From: Leeia aquatica
GTDB lineage: Bacteria > Pseudomonadota > Gammaproteobacteria > Burkholderiales > Leeiaceae
Reading direction: 5' to 3'
Length of the DNA: 64,000 bases
Assembly (NCBI RefSeq): GCF_012641365.1
Contig: NZ_JABAIM010000002.1
Location: forward strand, 124,001-188,000
Positions 45,272 through 53,897 of the stretch are shown here, piece after piece (the stretch's first letter is position 1; each line of letters opens with the position of its first letter). The notes under the pieces are model-generated. The model saw nothing but the letters and a program-made list of their open reading frames with translations, made no database searches and was not told the origin of the DNA. Both the position numbers and the translations under genes were made by a program.

Positions 45272-46225
45272 TTACAGCAGGACATCACGGCTGATGCCAT
45301 TGCGCTTGAGCATCTTGCGCAGAGCAGAGAGGGATTCGATCTGGATTTGCCGCACACGCTCACGGGTCAACCCCAGTTCTGCAGCCAGCTCCTCCAGGGT
45401 ATACACCTCACTATCGCAGAAGCCATAGCGCTTTTCGATGACAACCCGCTGCCGTTCGGTGAGTTTGCCCAGCCATTCATGTACCAGAGACTGCATCTCG
45501 GTGGAGTGCAGCATGTCTTCAGGCGCTTCCTGATTGTCATCCGCAATGGATTCACCCACGCTCAGCATCGGGTCAATATCCAGCGGTGCGTCCAGCGAAG
45601 CCACCCGCTCATTCAGCGACAGCATGTGCTGCACTTCCGCAACCGTCTTGCCCAGCAGGTGCGCAATGTCTTCAAAGCTGGGGTCGCGTCCGGCGGTGGC
45701 TTCCAGATGGCGCTGAGCGCGCAGGTAAACGTTCAATTCCTTGATCACGTGTACCGGCAGCCGAATGGTACGAGACTGGTTCATGATGGCACGCTCGACA
45801 CTCTGACGCACCCACCAGGTGGCGTAGGTCGAGAAACGGAACCCGCGCTCGGGATCGAATTTGTCCAAGGCATGCATCAAACCGATATTGCCTTCCTCGA
45901 TCAGATCGAGCAGGTTCATGCCCCGGTTGATGTAACGCTTGGCGATATTGACGACCAAGCGCAGATTGCGCTCGATCATTTCGCAGCGGGCTGCCTCGTC
46001 TCCTTGCACCACGCGACGGGCCAAAGCCAGTTCTTCGTGAGGTTTCAGCAGGCTGTTCTGCCCGATTTCATTCAGGTAAATCTGGGTTACATCGTTGATG
46101 GCTTCGAGGTTGTAATCCACCCCTTGCCCGACTGTCTCCTCGGCTGCTTCAGTGCTCTCCTCCCGCTCCTCAGCACTGTCATCCAGCAGCGTTTCACCGT
46201 CAACAATATAGTCATCACGTTCCAT
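45272..46225 (-). CDS. rpoS: Stationary-phase sigma factor RpoS
   Basis: General stress and stationary-phase sigma factor, 317 residues. Region 1.2 (DVTQIYLNEIGQNSLLKPHEEL), region 2 (NLRLVVNIAKRYINRGMNLLDLIEEGNIGLMHALDKFDPERGFRFSTYATWWVRQS), region 3, and region 4.2 HTH (YTLEELAAELGLTRERVRQIQIESL) are all intact. The ATG at 46225 is chosen because GGAGG lies five bases upstream; the ATG at 46237 has none. Unusually Glu/Asp-rich N-terminal 30 residues. Lies downstream of nlpD, but with a terminator between, so it is driven from its own promoter. Confidence 0.97.
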   Translation of the reverse strand: MERDDYIVDGETLLDDSAEEREESTEAAEETVGQGVDYNLEAINDVTQIYLNEIGQNSLLKPHEELALARRVVQGDEAARCEMIERNLRLVVNIAKRYINRGMNLLDLIEEGNIGLMHALDKFDPERGFRFSTYATWWVRQSVERAIMNQSRTIRLPVHVIKELNVYLRAQRHLEATAGRDPSFEDIAHLLGKTVAEVQHMLSLNERVASLDAPLDIDPMLSVGESIADDNQEAPEDMLHSTEMQSLVHEWLGKLTERQRVVIEKRYGFCDSEVYTLEELAAELGLTRERVRQIQIESLSALRKMLKRNGISRDVLL

Positions 46226-46317
46226 GGTGCCCTCCATGTAGTCGTTGTATCAGTTGTCACGGTATACATCGCCTGTTGACCGGCGATTCATTCGATTTCC
46301 AATCGGTTTTGACTTCG

Positions 46318-46323
46318 ATTATA
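46318..46323 (-). promoter_or_regulatory. Candidate -10 of the rpoS promoter
   Basis: A perfect TATAAT on the minus strand about 93 bases before the rpoS ATG, just downstream of the nlpD terminator. TTGACG is present but only six bases upstream, too close for a -35; the proper -35 position reads CTGGTA-like. Confidence 0.4.
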
Positions 46324-46357
46324 GGTTTCCGTCAAAAAAATACCAGTCAATTAAAGC

Positions 46358-46406
46358 AAAAAAACCTGAAGCCTGCCATAGAACAAGCAACGGCGCGGCT
46401 TCAGGC
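46358..46406 (-). terminator. Rho-independent terminator of nlpD
   Basis: On the minus strand CCTGAAGCC (46405-46397) pairs with GGCTTCAGG (46373-46365) over a 23-base loop that contains extra GCC/GGC pairs. A run of seven T (46364-46358) follows. It lies 68 bases after the nlpD stop and before the rpoS promoter. Confidence 0.75.
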
Positions 46407-46473
46407 TACTATCTGACCCACCACCCAACCGACAAACGGTCGGTATTAGAGGATAAGCGGCGGGCTATTTCAA

Positions 46474-47490
46474 TTAATTTGCAGGCAAAAGTTTTTGCGG
46501 GTCCACTGGTTTGCCATAGCGGCGTATTTCAAAATGCAGTTTCACCTGATCCGCTTCGCTGTCCCCCATCTCGGCAATCTTCTGCCCTTTATTGACTTGC
46601 TGGCCTTCTTTCACCAGCAGTTTGTCATTATGGGCATAAACGCTGAGGAAGAGCTTGTTGTGCTTGATGATGACAAACTTGCCGTAACCGCGCAGGTTGC
46701 TGCCGGCGTACACCACCTTGCCACCCTCAGCAGCCATCACCGCTGTACCTTTACTGCCCCCAACATCAATCCCCTTGGCCTGGCTGGCCTCGTTGAAGCC
46801 GCGCAGTACCTTGCCTTGTGCCGGCCACTGCCAAGCCAGGTTTTCATCGTCCTCACCCGGCGGGTTCGTCTTGGCAGGTTTGTCATCCGGTTTGCTATCT
46901 GCAGGCTTTCCGTCTGCAGGTTTGGGATCGGTGGGCTTGGTATCCGCCGGCTTGGTGTCTGCCGGTTTTGCCGGCACGTTTGGCTTGGTGGGCAATGGCT
47001 TGCTGTCCGCCGCTTTCATTTGCGCCAGTGCCTGCTCGGAATAGGGCAAGCGCACGGCTTTGGGGCCTTCAATCACCTCGATGCTGAGCGCGCTGTCCAG
47101 CGGGCGAGTGACCATTCCGCCCTCGCCACCGGGTGGCGTCAATCGCAACACTTGGCCGATACGGATCACGTTGACATCACCCAGCTGGTTCCAGCTGGCC
47201 AGCTCGCGGTAATCAAACCCATACTCCAGCGCAATGCTGTATAAGGTGTCGCCCTTGCTGACCTGGTGGGTTTGCGGACGCGGATCACCGCTGTTCAGCG
47301 GGCGGCTTTGCGACTTGCTGTCACCCGCATTGACCACAGGAGCACGGCTTCCGCCTGTATCCGCCGGGCGATTTGCTGTGCCGGTACTGCCACGGGATTC
47401 CACCGGAGCCGGTGCCGAGCGGCTGCTGCACCCTGCCAGCACCATGCTGGCCAAGGCCAGCGCCAGATACCATCGCCCATTTTTTGTCAA
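46474..47490 (-). CDS. nlpD: Amidase-activator lipoprotein NlpD (LysM + degenerate M23)
   Basis: Outer-membrane lipoprotein that activates a cell-separation amidase. 338 residues. Lipobox LAGC at residues 18-21. LysM domain at about 75-118 (HQVSKGDTLYSIALEYGFDYRELASWNQL). A Lys-Pro-Ala-Asp-rich linker with about seven short repeats spans about 165-208. The C-terminal M23/LytM domain has KGIDVGGSKG in place of the usual metal-binding HxGxD and keeps LHFEIR, so it lacks the zinc site, like E. coli NlpD. Follows pcm by 31 bases; operon surE-pcm-nlpD. Confidence 0.95.
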   Translation of the reverse strand: MTKNGRWYLALALASMVLAGCSSRSAPAPVESRGSTGTANRPADTGGSRAPVVNAGDSKSQSRPLNSGDPRPQTHQVSKGDTLYSIALEYGFDYRELASWNQLGDVNVIRIGQVLRLTPPGGEGGMVTRPLDSALSIEVIEGPKAVRLPYSEQALAQMKAADSKPLPTKPNVPAKPADTKPADTKPTDPKPADGKPADSKPDDKPAKTNPPGEDDENLAWQWPAQGKVLRGFNEASQAKGIDVGGSKGTAVMAAEGGKVVYAGSNLRGYGKFVIIKHNKLFLSVYAHNDKLLVKEGQQVNKGQKIAEMGDSEADQVKLHFEIRRYGKPVDPQKLLPAN

Positions 47491-47520
47491 AACTCACTCC
47501 AAATGCTCAATGCGGCAAGG

Positions 47521-48177
47521 TCAACCCAGACCCGCCAGCAAGGGTACAAATTTGACCGGCTCCAGCAGCGTCTGCTGCGGGCCATTGTCGGTCATGTCAA
47601 TACAGCACAGCCGCTGCTCGGCCACGCCGACGGGCATGACCAACCGCCCTCCCGGCGCCAGTTGCGCCAACAGCTCAGCCGGTACATGACTGGCCGCAGC
47701 CGTCATCAGGATGGCGTCAAACGGTGCGGCTTCCGGCAAACCCAGATGCCCATCGGCATGTTTGAGCCGGACGTGGGTAAAGCGGAACTCGCGCAATCGG
47801 GTGCGGGTACGGTCCAGCAGCGGCGCAATACGTTCCACCGAGTACACCTCCCGCGCCAGTTTCGCCAGCACTGTAGTCTGGTAACCACAGCCGGTACCGA
47901 TCTCCAGCACCTTGCCCAGCTTGCCCCCATTACGCAGCAGACTGGTCATGCGCGCCACGATATAGGGCTGCGAAATGGTCTGCCCAAAGCCAATCGGCAA
48001 GGACACATCATCGTATGCACGGCTCATCAGCGCTTCTTCGACAAACTGGTGGCGCGGCAGTTCACTCATCACCGACAGCACCACTTCGTCATTGATACCC
48101 TGCTGGCGCAACCGCTCGATCATCCGCAGCCGAGTGCGGGGTGAGGTCATGCCGATACCGGTGGGGGTCTTGTTCAT
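47521..48177 (-). CDS. pcm: Protein-L-isoaspartate O-methyltransferase
   Basis: SAM-dependent repair of isoaspartyl residues in damaged proteins. 218 residues. Motif [27 protein letters not shown] and the substrate-loop [19 protein letters not shown] are clear. The ATG at 48177 overlaps the surE stop by four bases (ATGA), supporting coupled translation; an internal ATG at 48150 is the alternative. Standard surE-pcm-nlpD-rpoS stationary-phase order. Confidence 0.95.
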   Translation of the reverse strand: MNKTPTGIGMTSPRTRLRMIERLRQQGINDEVVLSVMSELPRHQFVEEALMSRAYDDVSLPIGFGQTISQPYIVARMTSLLRNGGKLGKVLEIGTGCGYQTTVLAKLAREVYSVERIAPLLDRTRTRLREFRFTHVRLKHADGHLGLPEAAPFDAILMTAAASHVPAELLAQLAPGGRLVMPVGVAEQRLCCIDMTDNGPQQTLLEPVKFVPLLAGLG

Positions 48178-48920
48178 GCCTGTAACCACCCGCGCACCTC
48201 GTCCAGCTGACTGCTTGCCGTCAAATCAATCTGCAGCGGCGTGACCGACACCATGCCCTGCGCCACGGCATGAAAATCGGTGCCAGGCCCGTTTTCCTGC
48301 TCGGCTCCAGGCGGACCGACCCAGTAGATGGTCTCACCACGCGGGTTCTTCGCCGGAATCACCGGCTCGGCCTTGTGGCGACGTCCCAGGCGGGCCAACG
48401 TCATGCCCTTCAGATCGGCATAGGGTACATCCGGCACATTCACGTTCAGTAGCCGACGCTCCGGCCACGGCGAGGCTTGCCAGCGCTGCACCAGTTCCAG
48501 CGCAACCCGTGCAGCCGTTTCAAAATGCGCCCCACCGCGGCTGGCCAGCGACACCGCGATGGCAGGCACACCCAGCAGATAGCCTTCGGTCGCCGCCGCG
48601 ACCGTACCGGAATACAGGGTGTCGTCCCCCATGTTGGCACCGTGGTTGATGCCGGAAATCACCATGTCCGGCATGGCATCTGCCATCAGGCCGGTCAGCG
48701 CCAGATGGACGCAGTCGGTAGGCGTACCGTTGACGTACTGAAACCCGGAGGCCGCCCGCCGCAAGGAGAGGGGCCGATCCAGTGTCAAGGAATTGCTGGC
48801 GCCGCTGCGGTCCCGCTCGGGGGCAACCACCACCACTTCACCGATGGTTTGCAAAGCCTGGGCCAGATGCGCCAGGCCCGGCGCAAAATAACCATCATCA
48901 TTGCTGAGTAGAAAACGCAT
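48174..48920 (-). CDS. surE: 5'/3'-nucleotidase SurE
   Basis: Metal-dependent nucleotidase linked to stationary-phase survival, also cleaves short polyphosphate. 248 residues. N-terminal [12 protein letters not shown] with the metal-binding Asp pair, the Ser in [10 protein letters not shown], and [24 protein letters not shown] with the metal Asn. Starts 59 bases after the ettA stop with no strong ribosome binding site. First of surE-pcm-nlpD. Confidence 0.96.
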   Translation of the reverse strand: MRFLLSNDDGYFAPGLAHLAQALQTIGEVVVVAPERDRSGASNSLTLDRPLSLRRAASGFQYVNGTPTDCVHLALTGLMADAMPDMVISGINHGANMGDDTLYSGTVAAATEGYLLGVPAIAVSLASRGGAHFETAARVALELVQRWQASPWPERRLLNVNVPDVPYADLKGMTLARLGRRHKAEPVIPAKNPRGETIYWVGPPGAEQENGPGTDFHAVAQGMVSVTPLQIDLTASSQLDEVRGWLQA

Positions 48921-48979
48921 ATTGTGCTTTGTTTTCGTTTTTCCCTGCGGGCCACGGTTGGCGCGGCCCCCTGCCCTGC

Positions 48980-50647
48980 TCAGCGGCTGATCGGCTTGTA
49001 GCGGATCCGCTTCGGCTTGGCGCCCTCTTCACCCAGGCGACGCTTCTTGTCGGCCTCGTATTCCTGATAGTTGCCGTCAAAGAACACCCACTTGGAATCC
49101 CCCTCGCAGGCCAGGATGTGGGTCGCAATGCGGTCAAGAAACCAGCGGTCGTGGGAGATCACCATCACGCTGCCGGCAAACTCCAGCAGTGCATCCTCCA
49201 GCGCCCGCAGGGTTTCGACGTCCAGATCGTTGGATGGCTCATCCAGCAGCAGCACGTTGCCCCCGGCAATCAGGGTCTTGGCCATGTGCAGACGGCCACG
49301 CTCGCCACCGGACAGGTTACCGACAATCTTCTGCTGGTCACCACCTTTGAAGTTGAAGCGGCCAATGTAGGCGCGGGACGGGGTTTCGTAGCGACCGACC
49401 TGCAGCACATCACGGCCACCGGAGATTTCCTCAAACACCGTCTTGCTGTTGTCCATGGCGCCACGGCTCTGGTCAACAAAGGCCATTTTCACGGTCGGCC
49501 CGATCTTCACCTCACCGCTATCCGGCTGTTCCTGGCCGGAGATCATGCGGAACAGCGTGGATTTACCGGCACCGTTCGGACCGATGATGCCGACAATGGC
49601 ACCCGCCGGGATCTTGAAGCTGAGGTCGTCAATCAGCAAGCGGTCACCAAACGCTTTGGACACGTTGGTGAATTCGATCACTTCATTGCCGAGGCGATCC
49701 GCCACCGGAATGAAGATTTCCTGCGTTTCGTTCCGCTTCTGGTACTCCACCGAGTTCAGTTCTTCAAAGCGGGCAATACGGGCCTTGGATTTGGCCTGGC
49801 GCCCCTTCGGATTTTGCCGAACCCACTCCAGCTCCTGCTTCAGCGCTTTCTGACGGGCAGACTCGGAGGACTCTTCCTGCTTCAGGCGGTTTTCCTTCTG
49901 CTCCAGCCAGCTGGAGTAGTTGCCCTTCCACGGAATACCGTGGCCACGGTCCAGTTCCAGAATCCACTCGGCGGCGTTATCAAGGAAGTAGCGGTCGTGG
50001 GTCACCGCTACCACGGTACCGGGGAAGCGCACCAGGAATTGCTCCAGCCAATCCACCGATTCGGCATCCAGGTGGTTGGTCGGTTCATCCAGCAGCAGCA
50101 TGTCCGGTTTGCTCAGCAGCAGCTTGCACAGCGCCACCCGGCGCTTCTCACCGCCAGAGAGGTGGCCAATCACCGCATCCCACGGCGGCAGGCGCAGCGC
50201 ATCCGCCGCGATTTCCAGTTGCAGCTCGGCGTTGTCGCCCGCACCGGCGGCAATGATGGCTTCCAGCCGTGCCTGCTCTTCGGCCAGCTTGTCGAAGTCC
50301 GCATCCGGGTCGGCATAGGCGGCGTAGACTTCGTCCAGCCGCTTCTGGGCGTCAAACACTTCCCCCATGCCAGATTCGACCTCTTCCCGCACGGTCTTGG
50401 CCGGGTCCAGCTCCGGCTCTTGCGGCAGATAGCCAATCTTGATGCCCGGCATCGGTGTGGCTTCGCCTTCGATGTCCTTGTCCACCCCGGCCATGATCTT
50501 CAGCACGGTGGATTTGCCGGAGCCATTCAGGCCGAGCAGGCCGATTTTGGCCCCAGGGAAAAACGACAGGGAGATGTCTTTGATAATCTGGCGCTTGGGC
50601 GGAACAATCTTGCCCACGCGGTTCATGGTGAAAACGTATTGAGCCAT
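48980..50647 (-). CDS. ettA: Translational throttle ABC-F protein EttA
   Basis: Ribosome-binding ABC-F ATPase that gates the first peptide bond under low energy. 555 residues. Two ATPase domains: Walker [10 protein letters not shown] and GPNGAGKST; signatures [11 protein letters not shown] and [13 protein letters not shown]; Walker [12 protein letters not shown] and [11 protein letters not shown]. The linker between them is charged and helical. N-terminus [19 protein letters not shown] is typical. An EttA-specific arm cannot be assigned by eye, but length and N-terminus favour EttA over Uup or YheS. Confidence 0.93.
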   Translation of the reverse strand: MAQYVFTMNRVGKIVPPKRQIIKDISLSFFPGAKIGLLGLNGSGKSTVLKIMAGVDKDIEGEATPMPGIKIGYLPQEPELDPAKTVREEVESGMGEVFDAQKRLDEVYAAYADPDADFDKLAEEQARLEAIIAAGAGDNAELQLEIAADALRLPPWDAVIGHLSGGEKRRVALCKLLLSKPDMLLLDEPTNHLDAESVDWLEQFLVRFPGTVVAVTHDRYFLDNAAEWILELDRGHGIPWKGNYSSWLEQKENRLKQEESSESARQKALKQELEWVRQNPKGRQAKSKARIARFEELNSVEYQKRNETQEIFIPVADRLGNEVIEFTNVSKAFGDRLLIDDLSFKIPAGAIVGIIGPNGAGKSTLFRMISGQEQPDSGEVKIGPTVKMAFVDQSRGAMDNSKTVFEEISGGRDVLQVGRYETPSRAYIGRFNFKGGDQQKIVGNLSGGERGRLHMAKTLIAGGNVLLLDEPSNDLDVETLRALEDALLEFAGSVMVISHDRWFLDRIATHILACEGDSKWVFFDGNYQEYEADKKRRLGEEGAKPKRIRYKPISR

Positions 50648-50783
50648 GCGTCATCCGGAAAGGAGTCTGATCACACGCCGCCACATGCGGTGGCGGCAAA
50701 CTCCCGAAGTTTATCAAACCGGAGACGGGAACACAGCGCACCTCGGCAAAAAAGCTGCCGGAATGTGCGGGCGTGTATGCGAA

Positions 50784-51650
50784 TTACATCTGGGTGGTGT
50801 GGCGGGCGGCATCCCGCGCATGGGTGCGGTAGGGATAGTACTGCAGCACCCGCTTCACATATTGCTGGGTTTCCTTATAGGGCGGAATGCCCTTGTAGCG
50901 ATCTACCGCGCCCTCGCCTGCATTGTAGGCAGCGGCAGCCATCGCCACATCACCGTGATAGCGGTCCAGCAACCAGCGCAGGTAACGCACCCCGCCCTTG
51001 ACGTTCTGGCTGGCGTCAAAGGCATCCTTGACGTTAAAACGCTCGGCGGTGGCCGGGATCAACTGCATCAGGCCCATGGCATTGGCACCCGAGCGGGCGT
51101 GCGGCTGAAAGCGGGACTCTACCGTCACGATACTCAGCGCAAACCGGGGATCCACATCATTCCAGCGCGCCACCTGCTGCACCATGTCGACAATCCAGCG
51201 CCGCTGTTTCGGCAAGCTGGCGATCACATCGTTCAGGGAGGCGCTGTTGGTCACCGGGGCATGGGCAGGCTGTACATCGGCCAGCACGCACTCGGGCAGC
51301 TTGTCTGAGCTGTAATGAATGGTTTCCAGCATGTTGACCGCTTGCTGGTGACCCTGCTGCGCTGCCAAGGCCAGCAGCGAGGCCGCGGCATCACGGTCTT
51401 CAGGCACGCCCTGACCAAAGGCATACAGCATGGCCAGCCGGTACTGTGATTCGGTAGAGCCTTGGCGTGCCCCGCCACAGTAACGCACTGCAGCCTGCCA
51501 GGGGTCGCGCTGCTCCAGCTTGGCCGCTTCGGCCAGCCAGGTTTGCGTCTGCACGGTTTCCACCTCTGCCGTATCCGCGAGCGCAACCCTGCCCACCAGC
51601 AGCAGGCATGTTGCAATCAGGAGCAGAAGTCGTGGCACGGGCAAACTCAT
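50784..51650 (-). CDS. Lytic transglycosylase (SLT domain) with Sel1-like repeat
   Basis: A 288-residue exported peptidoglycan lytic transglycosylase. Signal peptide residues 1-25 (LLLLIATCLLLVGRVALA). A single Sel1-like TPR unit at about 55-110 (AQYRLAMLYAFGQGVPEDRDAAASLLALAAQQGHQQA). SLT domain at about 150-270, with the catalytic Glu in VTVESRFQPHARSGANAMGLMQLIP and the AYNAGEGAV motif. No lipobox. It lies alone between an EamA gene and ettA. The Sel1 part may place the enzyme in a protein complex. Confidence 0.88.
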   Translation of the reverse strand: MSLPVPRLLLLIATCLLLVGRVALADTAEVETVQTQTWLAEAAKLEQRDPWQAAVRYCGGARQGSTESQYRLAMLYAFGQGVPEDRDAAASLLALAAQQGHQQAVNMLETIHYSSDKLPECVLADVQPAHAPVTNSASLNDVIASLPKQRRWIVDMVQQVARWNDVDPRFALSIVTVESRFQPHARSGANAMGLMQLIPATAERFNVKDAFDASQNVKGGVRYLRWLLDRYHGDVAMAAAAYNAGEGAVDRYKGIPPYKETQQYVKRVLQYYPYRTHARDAARHTTQM

Positions 51651-51728
51651 TTCACTCAGGGTAGAGTCGCTTTATAGCAGAAAGCGTGTCAATAGACTGT
51701 TAACGATCGTCACGCGGGCGAGCACCAC

Positions 51729-52568
51729 CTATCGCCGCCGGGTCGCCCATACCGTGGCAACCAGAATCAGGGCCATGCCTGCAAGCACCTGCAAACTCGG
51801 CCACTCATGCAATAGCCATGCGGCCAGCAGTACACCATAAACCACTTCCAGCGCCGCCGTCACACTCACCAGACGGGCGGGCAATTGCCGCAGACAAAAC
51901 ATGAACAGACTATGCGCCAACGCGGTGCAGCCCACCCCCAAGGCCACCAGCCCCAACCATTGCCCGCGGCCCATGTCAGCCGGAATATGCAGCCATGGCA
52001 GCATCCATATCGCGGCGCCGGCATTCTGCCAGAAGGCCAGCTGCGCCGGTTGCAAGCGGGTGGAGAGGCGACGGTTTGCCAAAGTCAGTCCGGCAAAACT
52101 GAGGCCAGACGCGACGCCCCAAGCCAGCCCCATCAAGGAGACCTGGGTCGTGCGCTCGGTTGCCACCACAGCGATGCCCGCACCAACCAATGCTGCACGC
52201 CAAAGGTCGCCCGTCCGGCGTGGCTCACCAAAGCACCATGGTTCCAGCACAGCGACAAACAAGGGGTAGCTGGCCCAGCCCAACAGCCCGGTCGCCACAC
52301 TCCCCAGCAAAATGGACTGGAAGAACGTCCACCAGTGAATGGCTAACAGCAGCCCACAGCCCAGCACATCGCGATGCCAGCCCGAACCCGGACCAGCTCG
52401 GGTCATGCGCAGCCAACCCCACAGTGCCAGCGCAGCAAAGCCGCTGCGACCGGCAACCAGCAGCACGGCAGGCAGATTCAGGTATTTACCGGCGACCGCC
52501 GCCAGCCCGAACAACAGAACCGCGCCATGCAAGGCCAGCAGGTTCCGGTAATGATTCATGTCACGCAT
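51729..52568 (-). CDS. EamA/DMT-family transporter
   Basis: An inner-membrane protein of about 279 residues with ten hydrophobic helices in two EamA repeats (GAVLLFGLAAVAGKYLNLP at the start, RLVSVTAALEVVYGVLLAAWLLHEWPS near the end). Substrate unknown. Start at 52568 or 52559 (MNHYRN); the open frame upstream to 52697 runs through a terminator and is unlikely to be translated. It is not similar enough to the EamA gene at 19.4 kb to be a recent duplicate. Confidence 0.82.
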   Translation of the reverse strand: MRDMNHYRNLLALHGAVLLFGLAAVAGKYLNLPAVLLVAGRSGFAALALWGWLRMTRAGPGSGWHRDVLGCGLLLAIHWWTFFQSILLGSVATGLLGWASYPLFVAVLEPWCFGEPRRTGDLWRAALVGAGIAVVATERTTQVSLMGLAWGVASGLSFAGLTLANRRLSTRLQPAQLAFWQNAGAAIWMLPWLHIPADMGRGQWLGLVALGVGCTALAHSLFMFCLRQLPARLVSVTAALEVVYGVLLAAWLLHEWPSLQVLAGMALILVATVWATRRR

Positions 52569-52605
52569 GTGACGATGGTAGCCTGCCCCTCCCGCATGCC
52601 GCAAA

Positions 52606-52636
52606 CAAAAAGGCGGCCAAGCAGGCCGCCTTTTTG
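52606..52636 (-). terminator. Terminator after fadA
   Basis: A perfect 13-bp stem, CAAAAAGGCGGCC against GGCCGCCTTTTTG, with a five-base loop, 18 bases past the fadA stop. Bidirectional in form. Confidence 0.8.
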
Positions 52637-52653
52637 TTTCCCAAACACCTGGA

Positions 52654-53853
52654 TTACAGGGCCTGGATAATGCCTGCTGCACCCATGCCGGTACCAATAC
52701 ACATGGTCACCATGCCATACTGCCCGGCCATGCCGCGACGGCGCATGCCATGCACCAGCGTAGCAGTACGGATGGCACCGGTGGCGCCCAGCGGGTGGCC
52801 CAGCGCAATGGCCCCACCCAGCGGGTTGACCTTGCTGGCGTCCAGCCCCAGATCCCCCATCACGGCGAGCGCTTGGGCAGCAAAGGCTTCGTTCAGTTCG
52901 ATCCACGACAGATCGTCCTGATGCAGGCCCGCCAGCTTCAGTGCAGCCGGGATGGCCTCTTTCGGGCCAATCCCCATGATTTCCGGCGGCACACCCTTGA
53001 CTGCGAAGGTCACGTAACGTGCCAGCGGGGTCAGGTTGAACTGCTTGAGGATCTTTTCGCTCACCAGAATCACGGCACCGGCACCGTCCGACATCTGCGA
53101 GCTGTTACCGGCGGTGACGCTGCCCTTGGCCGCAAACACCGTCTTCAGCTTGCCGAGGCCTTCCAGCGTGGTATCGGCACGCGGGCCTTCATCGGTATCC
53201 AGCACGCGGGTCTTGCTGATCACTTCACCGCTGGCCAGGTTGGCAGTACGGTTCACCACCTCGAGCGGGGTGATTTCGCCCTTGAACTCGCCGGCCTCAA
53301 TGGCGGCCAATGCTTTCTGATGCGAGGCCACTGCAAAGGCATCCTGTGCATCGCGGCTGATGTTCCACTGGTTGGCCACCTTCTCGGCGGTCAGACCCAT
53401 GCCGTAGGCAATCGCCACGTTCTCGTCCTGGAACATGGCCGGGTTCAAGGCCACCTTGTTGCCCATCATCGGCACCATGGACATGCTCTCGGTACCGGCG
53501 GCGATCATCACATCGGCCTCGCCCAGGCGGATGCGGTCTGCGGCCATCGCCACCGCATTGATGCCGGAGGAGCAGAAGCGGTTGATGGTGACGCCGCCCA
53601 CGCTGATCGGCAGGCCCGCCAGCAGCAGGCCAATACGGGCCACGTTCATGCCCTGCTCACCTTCCGGCATGGCACAACCAACGATCACATCTTCAATCAG
53701 CTTGGGGTCCAGATTGGGCACCTGGGCCAGCGAGCCCTTGATGACGTGGGCCAACATGTCGTCCGGGCGGACATGCTTCATCATGCCGCGTGGTGCCTTG
53801 CCTACCGGGGTCCGCGTCGCGGCAACGATATAGGCTTCCTGAATCTGTTTCAT
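52654..53853 (-). CDS. fadA: Acetyl-CoA C-acyltransferase (3-ketoacyl-CoA thiolase)
   Basis: Cleaves 3-ketoacyl-CoA to acetyl-CoA in beta-oxidation. 399 residues. Active-site Cys94 in INRFCSSGINA, the His in GHPLGATG, and the second Cys in MCIGTGMGAAG are intact. ATG at 53853 has GGAG nine bases upstream. Follows the multifunctional dehydrogenase/hydratase gene by 44 bases in one operon. The ordering and partner make it a beta-oxidation thiolase rather than a PHB-type PhaA, though chain-length preference is not readable. Confidence 0.92.
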   Translation of the reverse strand: MKQIQEAYIVAATRTPVGKAPRGMMKHVRPDDMLAHVIKGSLAQVPNLDPKLIEDVIVGCAMPEGEQGMNVARIGLLLAGLPISVGGVTINRFCSSGINAVAMAADRIRLGEADVMIAAGTESMSMVPMMGNKVALNPAMFQDENVAIAYGMGLTAEKVANQWNISRDAQDAFAVASHQKALAAIEAGEFKGEITPLEVVNRTANLASGEVISKTRVLDTDEGPRADTTLEGLGKLKTVFAAKGSVTAGNSSQMSDGAGAVILVSEKILKQFNLTPLARYVTFAVKGVPPEIMGIGPKEAIPAALKLAGLHQDDLSWIELNEAFAAQALAVMGDLGLDASKVNPLGGAIALGHPLGATGAIRTATLVHGMRRRGMAGQYGMVTMCIGTGMGAAGIIQAL

Positions 53854-53897
53854 GTGTATGTCTCCGAATTCGTTTCTGTGCGCAAAAGGGGCAGCGA

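Noticed and set aside
46324-46331. GAAAC half-site near the rpoS -10 as a PsrA box
   Set aside because: Only one arm is present and the palindrome is missing, so PsrA control of rpoS is not supported here.
48921-48979. Terminator between ettA and surE
   Set aside because: A GC-rich stem (about eight pairs with one G-U) exists but is not followed by T residues.
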